NCBI RefSeq assembly: GCF_030272615.1
Contig: NC_081407.1
Location: 150,475,744-150,539,743, forward strand
DNA length: 64,000 bases
Source: Cryptomeria japonica
Lineage: Eukaryota; Streptophyta; Pinopsida; Cupressales; Cupressaceae
Direction of reading: 5' to 3'
The notes below the pieces were generated by a model that had not been told where the DNA came from, did not search any database, and saw nothing but the letters and a program-made list of their open reading frames with translations. The first letter of the stretch is position 1; each line of letters starts with the position of its first letter. The translations under genes and the position numbers were made by a program. Positions 48,301 through 55,070 of the stretch are shown here, piece after piece.

Positions 48301-51300
48301 GACTTCCAGTGAGACATCAAATCCACGAACTAAGCTTTGGGACTTCCTTTGACCTCTCGAATCAGCGAACTAAGCTTTGTGCATGGCATTGTTTGAAATG
48401 AGATTATAATCATGCTAAGTGCATTGTTAAGAAGATGTCGCAAGCTTAATTGATAGGAAGTAAAGGAAAGGATTGATCACTTCCAATGAATGCTTAAATC
48501 CACGACCTAAGGATTTTGATTTCCTTTGATGCCTCAAATCCACAACCTAAGCATTGATCACTTCCAGTCAGGCCTCCAAAGTGCAATCTAAGACTTCCAG
48601 TACCCAAGCAAAAGCGCGAACTTCTTTCCACTTCCACTTCCATCTTTCCATCTCCCTCCTTCATCCTCTTTGCCATCCATCTTCTCTTCCTTCTCTTCGT
48701 CACAACATATGACTATTGGAGGATTAAAGGTATAAAAGGAGTGAATCAATCAACAACTTGAGAAGGAATGGAGGAAAATATAAGTGACTTGAGGAAATAT
48801 TAAATAATAATTATTTTCGAAAGACGGCAATTAAGGATGAATAGCTGTGACTCTTTCAAAGGGTAGAAATAGTGAAAAGGTGCGACTCCCTACCAATTTT
48901 AAGATATAAAAAGGAGATCAAATCATTTGGAGGGGCTTCAATTCAGAGCAGAAATTCAGAGTGACACTCAGAAATAAAGGAATCCAAGAGATTTAGAAAA
49001 TAATTTATTATTCTCAAAGGCAGCAATGAAGGGTGGTGACTCAATTCTTGTGAAAGTTAGTGACTATTTCACCAATAAAATATAAAGGAGAGATCATTCC
49101 AAGGATTCAATCATCACTCTATTAATTCAGCAATCATTCAATCATCACTCACCAATACATCAAGTCAGCAATCATTAAATCATCACTCCAAAATCCATCA
49201 AAGGAAATCATTCAATCATCCATCATTCAAACATCAACTATTCAAAAATAATTTATTATTCTCAAAGGCAGCAATGAAGGGTGGTGACTCAATTCTTGTG
49301 AAAGTTAGTGACTATTTCACCAATAAAATATAAAGGAGAGATCATTCCAAGGATTCAATCATCACTCTATTAATTCAGCAATCATTCAATCATCACTCAC
49401 CGACACATCAAGTCAGCAATCATTAAATCATCACTCCAAAATCCATCAAAGGAAATCATTCAATTATCCATCATTCAAACATCAACTATTCAAGCATCAA
49501 CCATTCTAGCATCAAATCATTCAAGCATCAATTACTTCAAGTATCATTTAAGCATCCACTCATCAATCCTCCAGGAAATGACAATAAAGAGAAATCAAGC
49601 AATCAGCAATAGTCTAGCAAATACACGAAGTCATCAAGATATTGTTTTTGAATTCTAGTTAGTACTTGCGAACTAGACAGGATCTGGGCCCACAGGGCGG
49701 GCTAAGGTTTGGAAGGACGAGGTCTTTTCTTACTCTTTGGCAAGATAGGGACAGAGTCCTTGGTATTGTCCGGGCTCATAGGGTGAGCTAGGGTTTGGAG
49801 GGACAAGGTCTGTTTCCTACCTTAAACAAACTAGGGATGGGGTCCTTGTTTTCATCATTGTTGAGTTAAGGACAGGGTCTTTTAGCTTAGCAGATTTGCA
49901 AGGTATCTACAGTGTATTCATGATTTGATCAACTTGGGTATTGTGCAAGGATATTTTGACTTGAATATATTTATATAGATTGCAATTCTTGATAAAACTA
50001 TTATATCTTGAGTGAATTCTATTATTTTAAAGAATATACCCAGAAACGGAACATTAAACCCTATCAAAAATTAATTTGCCCCTCTAGAAATGGTATGACA
50101 GCCTCAAATCATGCACAAAATGATCCCAAATAGTAGTAAACCCTCAAAATCTTCAAATAAATAATTGTTATAGCCTCCCCAAGTGTGGCACTCAAGGTGT
50201 ATCATCAAAATCAGCTCCAACAACTGTGATTTATGATTTTTTTTCAAATATCCTTTTGCCAAAACCTGAAAATGTGAACAAAATCTCCAAATGAGCACAC
50301 CATGTAACTTCCGTGTGGAATTGCCAATGATGGAGAATGAGGGTTTTCATATTCACCTACAAAAATAGAAATCCAAGAGACCTCAATTTTTTTTTGAATT
50401 GGTCATATATTACTAATCAAAAAGCAGATTAAACTTAAGAGATCTTGCTCACAAGAGACATAGCCGCCTTAGGAGATAATACAGATCCACAAAATTACAT
50501 AAAAGGCAAACCAAACATTGCACCTCTCACTGTATTTGTCTCTGTCATAGAATCCAGTGGCTGGAAAAATCTCAGAGGTATTATAATTGGTTCTAACAAC
50601 CTCAAGGTTGGGATCATCCTAAGCAACTTTGTGCTTTATTTTGAGACCCATGTCTTCAAGCAGCTTATCACAAGTATAGATCTCATGTCTTTCCTGAAAC
50701 TTTAAAAAAAAATTTACAAACTAATAATTACCATCTCTGTCACAGGGCCAATATTTGGCACTTTTAACTTCAGATCTCTGGATATTGACTTGACCTATAT
50801 CACAAAGCGCCCAGAACTTATCTTTGGTCACCTCGAGTGTAAGTGAAGCATGCATGGCAATGGAGTGAAAAATGAGTCGTTTATAGGAATCAGTAAGTTG
50901 CCTCTTTCTACCTTGGAAACAGTCCTTGTTTCTCGCTTTTCACAAAGTCAAAGAATATTAGTGGTCAAGTTTAACCAGAAAAGATTGGAACTTTTGTTCA
51001 AACCTTTGACATAACCAAACATGATTTCCTGCCAAGAAAAGTTACATTTTCTATTCGACCCAGCACCAGGAAGAACTCCAAAGCTCATTCTGATAGCATC
51101 TCTGTAAGTGTGCAAACTCTGAATGAAGAAATGAGTGCCAAAACTCCAATTTAACCCTTACAACTTGCTCCCCAATCTCCCGTAATTCATATTTGTAACA
51201 AAATTGAATGATTCCATTACAAAGCTCCCATTTCATCCCAAAACAAGATGATGCACTCCAATATTGTTGCTTCCAGCACTCAAACATGTCCCAGCCCTCA

Positions 51301-53141
51301 TGCTAAGCTCTGGTTTGACCTCCTCCCTCCTCCTCCATTCGTGTTTTCCTACCCGTGCTCGTGCTTTTAATAGATTCTCTCCCTCCATAAACTTTCCTTG
51401 AATGCACTCTTCTGCTCCAATGTTTTAAAGTCTTTGCAAAGATCCATTTTGTGCATATTCTGCAACCTTTGCATTCCATGAGACCACATTTTCTTTGAGT
51501 GATTTCATCCAATATGGACATGCCTTCTACCTCGCCTCCTTTTCTCTTCTTACAGTTCCCTATCCTGCGTCCCTTCCTATTATGTTCTCCTTCCAAATCA
51601 GCAAGGCCCAATATTTATCACCAATTTTTTTTCGCTAACACAGTGCCTTCATCCCATTTTCCCCCAGCACTCCCTTGACTGGACATGAAAGGTGTGAAGA
51701 ATATGAAAGAGACCAACCATTCATTTGACAGATTTATTAATTTTTATGAGGGGTGCCATCCCGTCCTTCACCCTTGAATGACATCTTTCAATTCTCCACC
51801 AGCTACGTTGACCCCAAAAACCTCTTCTCTCGAAATTTTTATATCCTTTTATGCTTCAATGACAGTCCGGAAGCTCTCATTATGGCACAGGCTGGAGGAA
51901 TTGTAGCAACACTCAGGGAATTCTCCTTTACACCCACCAATTTTATGAATTGTAGCAACACTCAGGGGATTCTCCTTTACACCCACCAATTTTATTTTTA
52001 CTTGAAAGTTTTATTTTTTTAGAGCCTTTTCAACAGATCCATATTTTTTGCATGTCTTTCCTACGTGCCAGTTTTGTCCTCCCAATTTTCTAAATGGAAA
52101 TGGGTGGAATGTCATGCTTTATTAATGGAATGGCCATCCCTTCTATTCCTCGCACCATACTTCCTGTCCTTTTTCTAATTTACAGAAGCCCATAATGTAT
52201 CCTATGCCTCGTTAATATCGGTACATCAGATTATTTATTTATTTATTTCTAATTTCCTAGGGAGCGAAATGTGGGATGTGACTGCTCATTTGAAATTATC
52301 TCTTGAAGATCATTTTTGAAACTTTTGGCTTCCTACATGGTTTATAGACAGAAATGTTTCAAAGATGCTATGAAATGTCAACAAAAATGAGGGAAATAGG
52401 TGGCCAAGTAATGTCTTTTGGTTTATATGTATCGTTGCACAATCCAGGCTGCCTGAAATCCTTTATGTATAGTGACTAATTTTGTGATGTTCAATGCAGT
52501 TACCAAACATTTTTTATTATCACATCCTTGAATCAATTAATACTTTATGAGCATTAATCAATATCAACTTTTGAGGTCTGATTAGTGGATATTTACAAAC
52601 TTTCTCTGTTATGTTGCAGCCTGCAGATATTTATCTTATTGATGAGCCAAGTGCATACTTGGATTCCGAGCAGCGTATTATTGCAGGAAAGGTTATAAAG
52701 AGATTTATCCTTCATGCAAAAAAAACTGCTTTTATTGTTGAGCATGATTTTATCATGGCCACCTACTTGGCAGACAGGGTTATAGTTTACGAGGGACAAC
52801 CTTCTGTAGATTGCACTGCAAACTGTCCACAGAGTTTGCAGACAGGAATGAACTTTTTTTTGTCGGTAAGATAAAGTAGAATTTCACTTTGTTGGGCCCA
52901 TCTTATGTGCTTGCGTCCTTGTTTATGGAACATAATGTACAAAAGTATAATTTGTTTGTTTTCTTTTTATGCACAAGTTTGACTTAAATTAGAGTTATAA
53001 GGATTTTGTTTTCTATGTCAGCAACTGGATATTACATTTAGACGAGATCCAACAAACTACAGGCCTCGTATAAATAAGTTGGATTCAGCAAAGGACAGGG
53101 AGCAGAAGGTTGCGGGATCATACTATTATCTGGATGATTAA
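9285..53141 (+). CDS. ABCE1: ABCE1 / RNase L inhibitor-like ribosome-recycling ATPase (RLI2), 10 visible exons
   Basis: Exons: 9285-9370, 9533-9630, 9727-9844, 9961-10050, 10538-10842, 10935-11130, 11214-11399, 11550-11819, 52620-52865 and 53022-53141. They join in frame to about 571 codons with TAA at 53139-53141. Plant ABCE1 is about 605 residues, so only the N-terminal ~35 (first Fe-S cluster) are missing, 5' of the window or not recognised. Visible in order: ferredoxin-type cysteines [16 protein letters not shown]1 Walker [10 protein letters not shown], signature LSGGELQR, Walker [14 protein letters not shown]-loop VVEHDLS; NBD2 Walker [10 protein letters not shown], signature LSGGELQR, Walker [14 protein letters not shown]-loop VEHDF; C-terminus YYYLDD. 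ABCE1 is a cytosolic ATPase that splits post-termination ribosomes. All introns are GT-AG and no frame is broken, so this is an intact gene despite its 40.8 kb intron. Confidence 0.96.
9533..9630 (+). CDS. ABCE1: ABCE1 exon b: end of Fe-S domain
   Basis: Starts after GACAG and encodes [15 protein letters not shown] through to NTFKLH, with the last cluster cysteine in KCPF. It ends with AG of a split Arg codon before GTAAGC. Confidence 0.92.
9727..9844 (+). CDS. ABCE1: ABCE1 exon c: NBD1 Walker A
   Basis: Completes the split Arg and encodes [13 protein letters not shown], then GTNGIGKST (P-loop) and LKPNLGRFK. The donor is GTAAGG. Confidence 0.93.
9961..10050 (+). CDS. ABCE1: ABCE1 exon d: NBD1 interior
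   Basis: Ninety bases in one frame encode [18 protein letters not shown] and [12 protein letters not shown], between GTGCAG and GTCACC. Confidence 0.92.
10538..10842 (+). CDS. ABCE1: ABCE1 exon e: NBD1 signature and Walker B
   Basis: Encodes [20 protein letters not shown], then LSGGELQR and [20 protein letters not shown], ending LLRPN plus AG of a split Ser codon. The acceptor at 10535-10537 was preferred over the TAG three bases upstream because it avoids an extra Gln. Confidence 0.93.
10935..11130 (+). CDS. ABCE1: ABCE1 exon f: NBD1 H-loop and hinge
   Basis: Encodes [20 protein letters not shown], then [18 protein letters not shown] and [15 protein letters not shown]. The donor is GTGAAT. 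Confidence 0.93.
11214..11399 (+). CDS. ABCE1: ABCE1 exon g: NBD2 Walker A
   Basis: Encodes [31 protein letters not shown], then [14 protein letters not shown]. Sixty-two whole codons between TTTTCAG and GTATGC. Confidence 0.93.
11550..11819 (+). CDS. ABCE1: ABCE1 exon h: NBD2 signature, last exon before the giant intron
   Basis: Encodes [41 protein letters not shown] and [17 protein letters not shown]. It ends at a lysine codon before GTTTGT, and the next exon starts 40.8 kb away. Confidence 0.93.
11820..15116. other. Intron sequence without a recognisable gene
   Basis: No conserved coding signal was seen. Around 13880-14040 there is TTTTGCCAAGT / CAAGTCACGGGCAAG-like text, which recurs in diverged form near 39300-39410 and probably marks a decayed transposon end. 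Confidence 0.45.
15117..15430 (+). repeat. 5' LTR of the decayed gypsy provirus
   Basis: Matches 37012-37303 through GAGTTGGCAATTGGCAG, GGTAGCCTTAACCAACTC, AATAAAGATATATCTTCC and TATTGCAAGTAGAATAAG. Its terminal TG has been lost (AATGCAG against TGATGTAG). The end is approximate. Confidence 0.75.
15431..16540 (+). other. Leader and N-terminal gag region of the decayed gypsy provirus
   Basis: Lies between the 5' LTR and recognisable gag. Short open frames on both strands show no confident motif. The text is consistent with a degraded gag N-terminus. Confidence 0.4.
16541..17130 (+). pseudogene. Gypsy gag remnant
   Basis: The open stretch 16621-16917 reads [31 protein letters not shown] and [18 protein letters not shown], the pattern of the retrotransposon gag domain. 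A shifted frame (16914-17126) continues into [14 protein letters not shown], a decayed CCHC knuckle whose last cysteine is tyrosine. The frame is broken more than once. Confidence 0.7.
17880..18446 (+). pseudogene. Gypsy aspartic protease remnant with a 74 bp internal duplication
   Basis: Fragments read [15 protein letters not shown] (active-site region), [24 protein letters not shown] and MSEEMASFE. The segment starting ATACCATTGTTGATGG occurs at 17937 and again at 18011, so the active-site loop is present twice. The unit of 74 bp shifts the frame. The frame is also broken elsewhere. Confidence 0.65.
18840..19400 (+). pseudogene. Gypsy reverse transcriptase remnant
   Basis: The text reads [51 protein letters not shown] and [12 protein letters not shown], then [11 protein letters not shown] and FLDDILIYS. 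The order matches the RT palm of Tat/Athila-type gypsy elements, with the FLDD catalytic box near 19345. Stops and frameshifts are scattered through it. Confidence 0.8.
19560..20113 (+). pseudogene. Gypsy RNase H remnant
   Basis: Begins after [18 protein letters not shown]-like text. The open part (19886-20113) reads [36 protein letters not shown] and [13 protein letters not shown], the conserved end of gypsy RNase H. Confidence 0.8.
20380..20668 (+). pseudogene. Gypsy integrase remnant, N-terminal part
   Basis: Text [13 protein letters not shown] (zinc-binding His region) runs on to YIVVSNEVG of the catalytic core. It is cut at 20668, where the chromodomain gypsy element inserted. The core resumes after 27959. 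Confidence 0.65.
20664..20668. other. Target-site duplication, left copy (GGGTA)
   Basis: GGGTA here and at 27955-27959 flanks the chromodomain gypsy element exactly. This fixes the LTR start at TGTGATGTCCCG and its end at TTTTACA. Confidence 0.85.
20669..21821 (+). repeat. 5' LTR of the chromovirus
   Basis: Begins TGTGATGTCCCGTC and ends GGGAATTTTACA. Colinear with 26619-27954 except for a 175 bp segment present only in the 3' copy. Confidence 0.92.
21823..21834 (+). other. Primer-binding site (tRNA-iMet type)
   Basis: TGGTATCAGAGC one base after the 5' LTR, a perfect match to the usual plant iMet primer site. Confidence 0.9.
22062..23170 (+). pseudogene. Chromovirus gag with zinc knuckle, one frameshift
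   Basis: The ATG at 22062 opens [20 protein letters not shown], followed by an Asn/Gln-rich region. The gag domain follows: [35 protein letters not shown] and [20 protein letters not shown]. The frame is lost near 23035. A shifted frame continues to the knuckle [15 protein letters not shown] at about 23113-23157, the C-x2-C...H-x-C form typical of this clade. The product is the capsid/nucleocapsid precursor. Confidence 0.9.
23189..23608 (+). pseudogene. Chromovirus aspartic protease
   Basis: Reads [17 protein letters not shown], then [14 protein letters not shown] (active-site D-S-G) and [10 protein letters not shown]. The ILG near the C-terminus is typical of gypsy retropepsins. A frameshift around 23605 separates it from RT. 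Confidence 0.9.
23609..24558 (+). pseudogene. Chromovirus reverse transcriptase, catalytic Asp replaced by His
   Basis: Reads [87 protein letters not shown] and then [10 protein letters not shown]. The family motif is F-x-D-D, and here the second Asp is His, which should abolish polymerase activity. A TAG at 24556-24558 truncates the frame. RNase H continues in the same frame beyond it. Confidence 0.93.
24559..26232 (+). pseudogene. Chromovirus RNase H and integrase
   Basis: Same frame as RT. RNase [54 protein letters not shown], and [11 protein letters not shown], where the usual Asp is Gly. Integrase: [17 protein letters not shown] with CTTCQQNK (HHCC), then the catalytic Asp in MDFITGLL, the Asp in ISDRDSRF and the Glu in GQTEIVN. 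A TAG at 26230-26232 interrupts the frame just before the C-terminal domain. Confidence 0.93.
26233..26649 (+). pseudogene. Integrase C-terminus with chromodomain
   Basis: In the same frame after the [37 protein letters not shown], then the chromodomain [20 protein letters not shown] / [16 protein letters not shown]. Chromodomains steer integration toward modified chromatin. The frame ends inside the 3' LTR. Confidence 0.9.
26619..27954 (+). repeat. 3' LTR of the chromovirus
   Basis: Begins TATGATGTCCCG (G-to-A change in the terminal dinucleotide) after the purine-rich GGCAGGGGAGAC. Ends TTTTACA before GGGTA. It is longer than the 5' LTR because of a 175 bp segment at 27226-27400. Confidence 0.92.
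27226..27400. other. 175 bp segment unique to the 3' LTR
   Basis: The 5' LTR reads GAGAGTGGTG directly followed by GTAGGACCTGCC. The 3' LTR has 175 bp between these words, starting TCTGCTCAAACACC and ending GATCAATTTG. No TIR or clear target duplication was found. It could be an insertion here or a deletion from the 5' copy. Confidence 0.7.
27955..27959. other. Target-site duplication, right copy (GGGTA)
   Basis: Exact match to 20664-20668. The older gypsy integrase resumes immediately after it. Confidence 0.85.
27960..28330 (+). pseudogene. Older gypsy integrase core, continued
   Basis: Text reads [20 protein letters not shown], then [18 protein letters not shown], the catalytic-core second-Asp region. 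It continues the fragment that ends at 20668. It is lost near 28330, where the R1 repeat begins. Confidence 0.75.
28331..31296 (-). repeat. R1 long LTR-like repeat, copy B
   Basis: The right end is set by CACAACA at 31290-31296, where gypsy integrase text resumes. The reverse complement of the right end, TGTTGTGACGTTTTCACAC, recurs at 47883. From about 29520 the repeat is colinear with 5090-6460. It contains many spaced GGCGCC words (near 29910, 29928, 29995, 30010, 30082, 30165, 30330) in diverged units of about 80 bp. No coding region was recognised. The left end is not resolved. Confidence 0.65.
31297..31790 (+). pseudogene. Older gypsy integrase C-terminal part
   Basis: Fragments in several frames: [62 protein letters not shown] and [15 protein letters not shown]. 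These correspond to the end of the catalytic core and the GPF-type C-terminal domain of gypsy integrase. Confidence 0.7.
31791..33196. other. 3' region of the decayed provirus, no gene recognised
   Basis: Contains pol-tail remnants to about 32240, then an A- and purine-rich stretch (32340-32830). No conserved motif was seen. Confidence 0.45.
33202..34875 (+). mobile_element. Solo LTR with perfect target duplication GTTAA
   Basis: A 1,674 bp unit begins TGTGATGTTCCC and ends TATTATTACA, flanked by GTTAA at 33197-33201 and 34876-34880. There is no primer site, gag or pol inside, which fits a single LTR left after recombination between two LTRs. A TATA-like TTATAAAATGAAG lies near 33848. Its start resembles the chromovirus LTR start (TGTGATGTCCCG), but the rest does not match. 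Confidence 0.8.
35336..36350 (+). pseudogene. Unrecognised ORF between integrase and 3' LTR of the decayed gypsy provirus
   Basis: Three open stretches (35509-35736, 35693-35911, 35979-36353) look like one protein with stops and shifts. They read [76 protein letters not shown] and [16 protein letters not shown], then a Lys/Arg-rich patch and an acidic Ser-rich tail. I recognise no domain. Its place upstream of the G-run and LTR suggests an extra 3' ORF of the element. A captured host gene fragment is the alternative. Confidence 0.45.
37012..37303 (+). repeat. 3' LTR of the decayed gypsy provirus
   Basis: Begins TGATGTAGCTGGCAAAA directly after the G-run at 36999-37009 and is colinear with 15117-15430. 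It has diverged by many substitutions and small indels, which makes this the oldest datable insertion in its nest. Confidence 0.78.
37304..39821. other. Intron sequence without a recognisable gene
   Basis: AT-rich. A CT/GA-rich patch at 38610-38800 carries repeated GGACTC / GACTCC words, and 39300-39410 has repeated TTTGCCAAGT and AGTCC-type words. A (TA)n run lies at about 39666-39688. No coding signal was seen. Confidence 0.4.
41771..41905 (-). repeat. TRIM LTR (3' LTR in element sense)
   Basis: 135 bp, TGTTGGTGTTGG...GTCTCAACA on the minus strand. 98.5% identical to 41970-42104. Confidence 0.93.
41781..41852 (-). ncRNA. tRNA-like sequence in TRIM LTR, copy 1
   Basis: On the minus strand it folds as a 72 nt tRNA. 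The acceptor GGGCCAG pairs with CTGGTCC (7 bp, one G-U), with A as discriminator. The D stem is GCTC/GAGC. The T arm is CTAGG-TTTGAGT-CCTAG. A box TAGCTCAGTGG fits the Pol III consensus fully, and B box GGTTTGAGTCC differs from GGTTCGANTCC by one base. The anticodon arm is imperfect (4 bp stem, 8 nt loop ACATCGTA without U33), so decoding is unlikely. It lies in the same sense as the TRIM. Confidence 0.8.
41970..42104 (-). repeat. TRIM LTR (5' LTR in element sense)
   Basis: 135 bp. Followed, in element sense, at once by the iMet-type primer site at 41957-41969. Confidence 0.93.
41980..42051 (-). ncRNA. tRNA-like sequence in TRIM LTR, copy 2
   Basis: Same fold as copy 1. One of the two LTR differences falls in the anticodon loop (ACAGCGTA here). 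A and B boxes are unchanged. Confidence 0.8.
43185..43620. repeat. Tandem array of hairpin-forming AT-rich units
   Basis: About nine or ten diverged units of 40-50 bp, each built on (A/C)(C/T)GATTTTTTGTGGAAAAAATC followed by A/C-rich AGAAAACCC or GTGCAAAAAACG. Each unit is an imperfect inverted repeat (GATTTTT...AAAAATC). It lies just upstream, in minus sense, of the recognisable hAT coding text, with no coding match of its own. Confidence 0.75.
43859..44145 (-). pseudogene. Unknown minus-strand ORF, 3' part, split by the Copia-type insertion
   Basis: The minus-strand frame reads [40 protein letters not shown] and [20 protein letters not shown]. Upstream in minus sense it is cut at 44146 by the Copia-type element. 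The matching 5' part lies at 47203-47351. Basic and helical, it could be part of a DNA-binding ORF of a DNA transposon, but I cannot assign a family. Confidence 0.4.
44447..44459 (+). other. Primer-binding site (tRNA-iMet type)
   Basis: TGGTATCAGAGCC directly abuts the 5' LTR end. Confidence 0.88.
45095..45150 (+). promoter_or_regulatory. Three tandem hairpins overlapping a USE + TATA (snRNA-type) promoter
   Basis: Three perfect 6 bp-stem inverted repeats follow one another: TGGGAC-TTTA-GTCCCA (45095-45110), TCGCCT-ATGTA-AGGCGA (45113-45129) and GGCTAT-TTAT-ATAGCC (45135-45150). GTCCCACATCG at 45105-45115 equals the plant snRNA upstream sequence element RTCCCACATCG. ATTTATATAG follows about 23 bp later, the spacing of Pol III-type (U6/U3) plant snRNA promoters. 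No U6, U3 or 7SL sequence lies downstream. USE-like words also occur by descent in some plant LTRs, so function is unproven. Confidence 0.6.
45800..46850 (+). pseudogene. Copia-type gag with duplicated zinc knuckle
   Basis: Reads [33 protein letters not shown] and [19 protein letters not shown], the standard Copia gag opening. After a stop at 46127-46129 the frame returns at 46313 with [20 protein letters not shown], a Lys-rich linker and the knuckle [16 protein letters not shown] 104 bp tandem duplication (46535-46638 and 46639-46742) contains the knuckle. It duplicates the knuckle and shifts the frame because 104 is not a multiple of three. Confidence 0.8.
46860..47124 (+). pseudogene. Copia-type aspartic protease, truncated
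   Basis: Reads [17 protein letters not shown], then IVVGNSS and [17 protein letters not shown]. The D-S-G active site is intact, but in-frame TAG and TAA codons follow. The text runs straight into the LTR tail at about 47125. Confidence 0.8.
47203..47351 (-). pseudogene. Unknown minus-strand ORF, 5' part, split by the Copia-type insertion
   Basis: The minus-strand frame from 47351 reads [20 protein letters not shown] and [18 protein letters not shown], then stops making sense at the Copia-type element boundary. The continuation lies beyond the element at 44145. Confidence 0.4.
47352..47882. other. AT-rich spacer without a recognisable gene
   Basis: Flanks the unknown minus-strand ORF. It contains A-rich runs and a TTAGGGTTTTT word, with no coding signal. 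Confidence 0.4.
47883..50090 (+). repeat. Long LTR-like segment starting TGTTGTGACGTTTTCACAC
   Basis: The first ~48 bp match, in inverted orientation, the end of R1 copy B at 31296. Internal landmarks are the TATA-like GATATAAAAAGG near 48900 and a 248 bp tandem duplication. It ends before TGGTATGACAGCC (50091), which resembles an iMet primer site with three changes. I infer a 2.2 kb LTR whose internal region is gone. No flanking duplication was found. Confidence 0.55.
48997..49493. repeat. Tandem duplication, 248 bp unit, two copies
   Basis: AAAATAATTTATTATTCTC begins at 48997 and again at 49245. The two units are nearly identical, with only a few substitutions, so the duplication is recent. 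The end of each unit is full of short ATCATTCAA / CATCA words. Confidence 0.9.
50104..52619. other. Intron sequence before ABCE1 exon i, no gene recognised
   Basis: No conserved coding signal was seen. Open frames at 51303-51611 (minus) and 51753-52022 (plus) have no motif I recognise. Confidence 0.4.
51898..51995. repeat. Tandem duplication, 49 bp unit
   Basis: GAATTGTAGCAACACTCAGG...CCACCAATTTTAT occurs at 51898-51946 and 51947-51995 with one difference. Confidence 0.9.
52620..52865 (+). CDS. ABCE1: ABCE1 exon i: NBD2 Walker B and H-loop
   Basis: Starts after TTGCAG and encodes [39 protein letters not shown], then [16 protein letters not shown] before GTAAG. It continues exon h without a phase break: LCLGK followed by [11 protein letters not shown] is the normal ABCE1 order. 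Confidence 0.95.
53022..53141 (+). CDS. ABCE1: ABCE1 terminal exon
   Basis: Starts after ATGTCAG and encodes [19 protein letters not shown], ending GSYYYLDD and TAA. This is the canonical ABCE1 C-terminus. Confidence 0.95.
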   Translation, partial: QLDITFRRDPTNYRPRINKLDSAKDREQKVAGSYYYLDD

Positions 53142-55040
53142 AGATGCCTTCCAGGTACTGGATAATTATCTCTGGTGTGGGCCATCAATGTCAAGAATTT
53201 ACAACTTGTGTACTCCCATATTTAATCGATGCACCTTCTTATATATAAGTTGTATCAAGAAGTTACGTAATTGGAATTTTCTCACTTATAGTATCTTAAA
53301 CGGATATGTTTGGATTTGATGCAAGGATTTCTGGATACTTGCAATTCAGAGGTTAATATTTATGAGGGAGTTGTGTCTGTTGCTCCTGTTTGTGCCGGCT
53401 TAACTTAAAAAAGGGAGCTCTTTTCAAATATTTACAGTAAATTGGCACCATCAGGATTTCTAGTAGATTTTTGTTTCCTGCTTGAAATCTCGATTTACAC
53501 TATTCAATTGAGGATATTTTCTTACAAGTGAATCCACTTTAGCTTGGCAGTAATCAATCACATTATAAGTATCTGAGCATATAAAAGTGTTTTGATTTTT
53601 CATTCAAGATGTGTTTTCAATTTTCTTCACTACATACTATTTTTTATTATTGGGTAGTTCTGTGGCATTTGTCCAATTCCTCGTGAAACCAAGGTCAATA
53701 GTTCAAACAGCTTTGACTCCATTTTCTGTTAAAAGTTAAATATATTTTGGACGTTAATGATTTTAGATTTTCACAGTCAAAACACAATATAATGTATCTG
53801 GATAACACTCATGTTTTTAATTTCAACATTTAAAAAAAATATAAGATAAAAATTGCGGACTTTTGGACTGCACTCTTTGCATATGATTTTATTTTATTTT
53901 CAATTATTTATTAAATTTAAAAAAGGTTTTGAAAAGAATGATGTCGTTTTTTATTTTAAAGAATTGGACACAGATCCTTTTGGCATTCAGTAATTTGCAT
54001 ATTGGATGCAATCTGGCTTTAAGACGGTGCAGTTGGAAAAACAGTTGTAGAATACAGACATAATTGGAATGGTGATAGTTTGGAATTTCGATTTGAGCTT
54101 CATTTCATACTCTTTGAAAAATGTATGATTAAAACATTTGACCTTATTCTAAGGGAGTTTATTGATTGTATCATTGAATATTGTTTCAAGGCATTTAAAG
54201 GTAAAGACTAAAGCTTAAAAGTAGTACAATTGGTGAATCTCTCTCTAAAGTTTGGGTCAAATATTTTGGAGAAACAATTCATAGTTGGAGGTGATGAATG
54301 CCTTTGTTCCAAAAAAAAGGTAAGTAAAAAAATACCTAATTGACTAACCATGATTCCCCTTTGGTGGATATCGGATATAAGATGAAACAGGAAAATGCCT
54401 AGAAATTCTGTCAAAGCCTTGGCAGAAATAAAATGGAGGAATGTGCTTACCAGAAACATAGTAGGACCATACCCTGAGGAACAACTTTTACTTAAGAACC
54501 AAACTTTCCTTTTTGAAGATTGAAGTGAATTTACAGTTTGGACAATGGATGCCTTTGTCTCTAAAAAAAGACAAGATTATTTTAGCTAATAAGCACATCA
54601 ATGAAAATGTATGCCTTAGTTTTAAAGATGAACTTGATGCATTTGCATTGTATTTCATTTTCATGCTTGGTCAAGTCTGCCTTTGGCCTTTATTATCAAC
54701 TAAAAGGAAGTTGGGACCAAGTTGTTTGAGGAGAGGATCCATTTAATGTCCTGATTTTTAGCAATATTGATTTGTGAAACTTTTCCTTAGTTTTTGAGTT
54801 TTCCCGACTGCGACTTGGTGTGTGTTGGGGAGGACTCCAAATTTCTTGGAGTGCTCTAGGTTGGTTAACAGTGACTTTGGTTTTTGGAAATGAGCTCAGT
54901 AGGAAGTATGGATCATTACGATTCCATACTTGGCCAATTCTGTAGCTTTCAACCAAGATGCCCCATCTACTACTATATCCTTCCAAGGGAACCGAGTACT
55001 ACATATGTTCTTTTCCCCTTGTCCTTTTTTCCTTGTGGGA
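53142..55040 (+). other. ABCE1 3' UTR and downstream flank
   Basis: Begins right after the TAA. No clear AATAAA polyadenylation signal was pinned down and no further gene was seen. AT-rich throughout. Confidence 0.5.
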
Positions 55041-55070
55041 ACTAATATCTATCAATTTCCTCCGACTTCC

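Larger units (their letters stand above)
11820..52619 (+). other. ABCE1: Giant ABCE1 intron (40,800 bp)
   Basis: Donor GTTTGT at 11820 and acceptor TTGCAG ending at 52619. The other visible introns are 83-487 bp. The expansion comes from nested transposons: at least three Ty3/gypsy-derived units, a Copia-type element, a hAT relic, solo LTRs and a TRIM. Confidence 0.93.

Noticed and set aside
48997-49560. A CRISPR-like array of short ATCATTCAA words
   Set aside because: There are no constant spacers, and the words vary in length and spacing. This is a plant nuclear LTR-like sequence with a simple tandem duplication.
9285-53141. ABCE1 as a pseudogene
   Set aside because: All visible exons are open, the splice sites are GT-AG, and every ATPase motif is intact. 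Introns are retained, so it is not a retrocopy.
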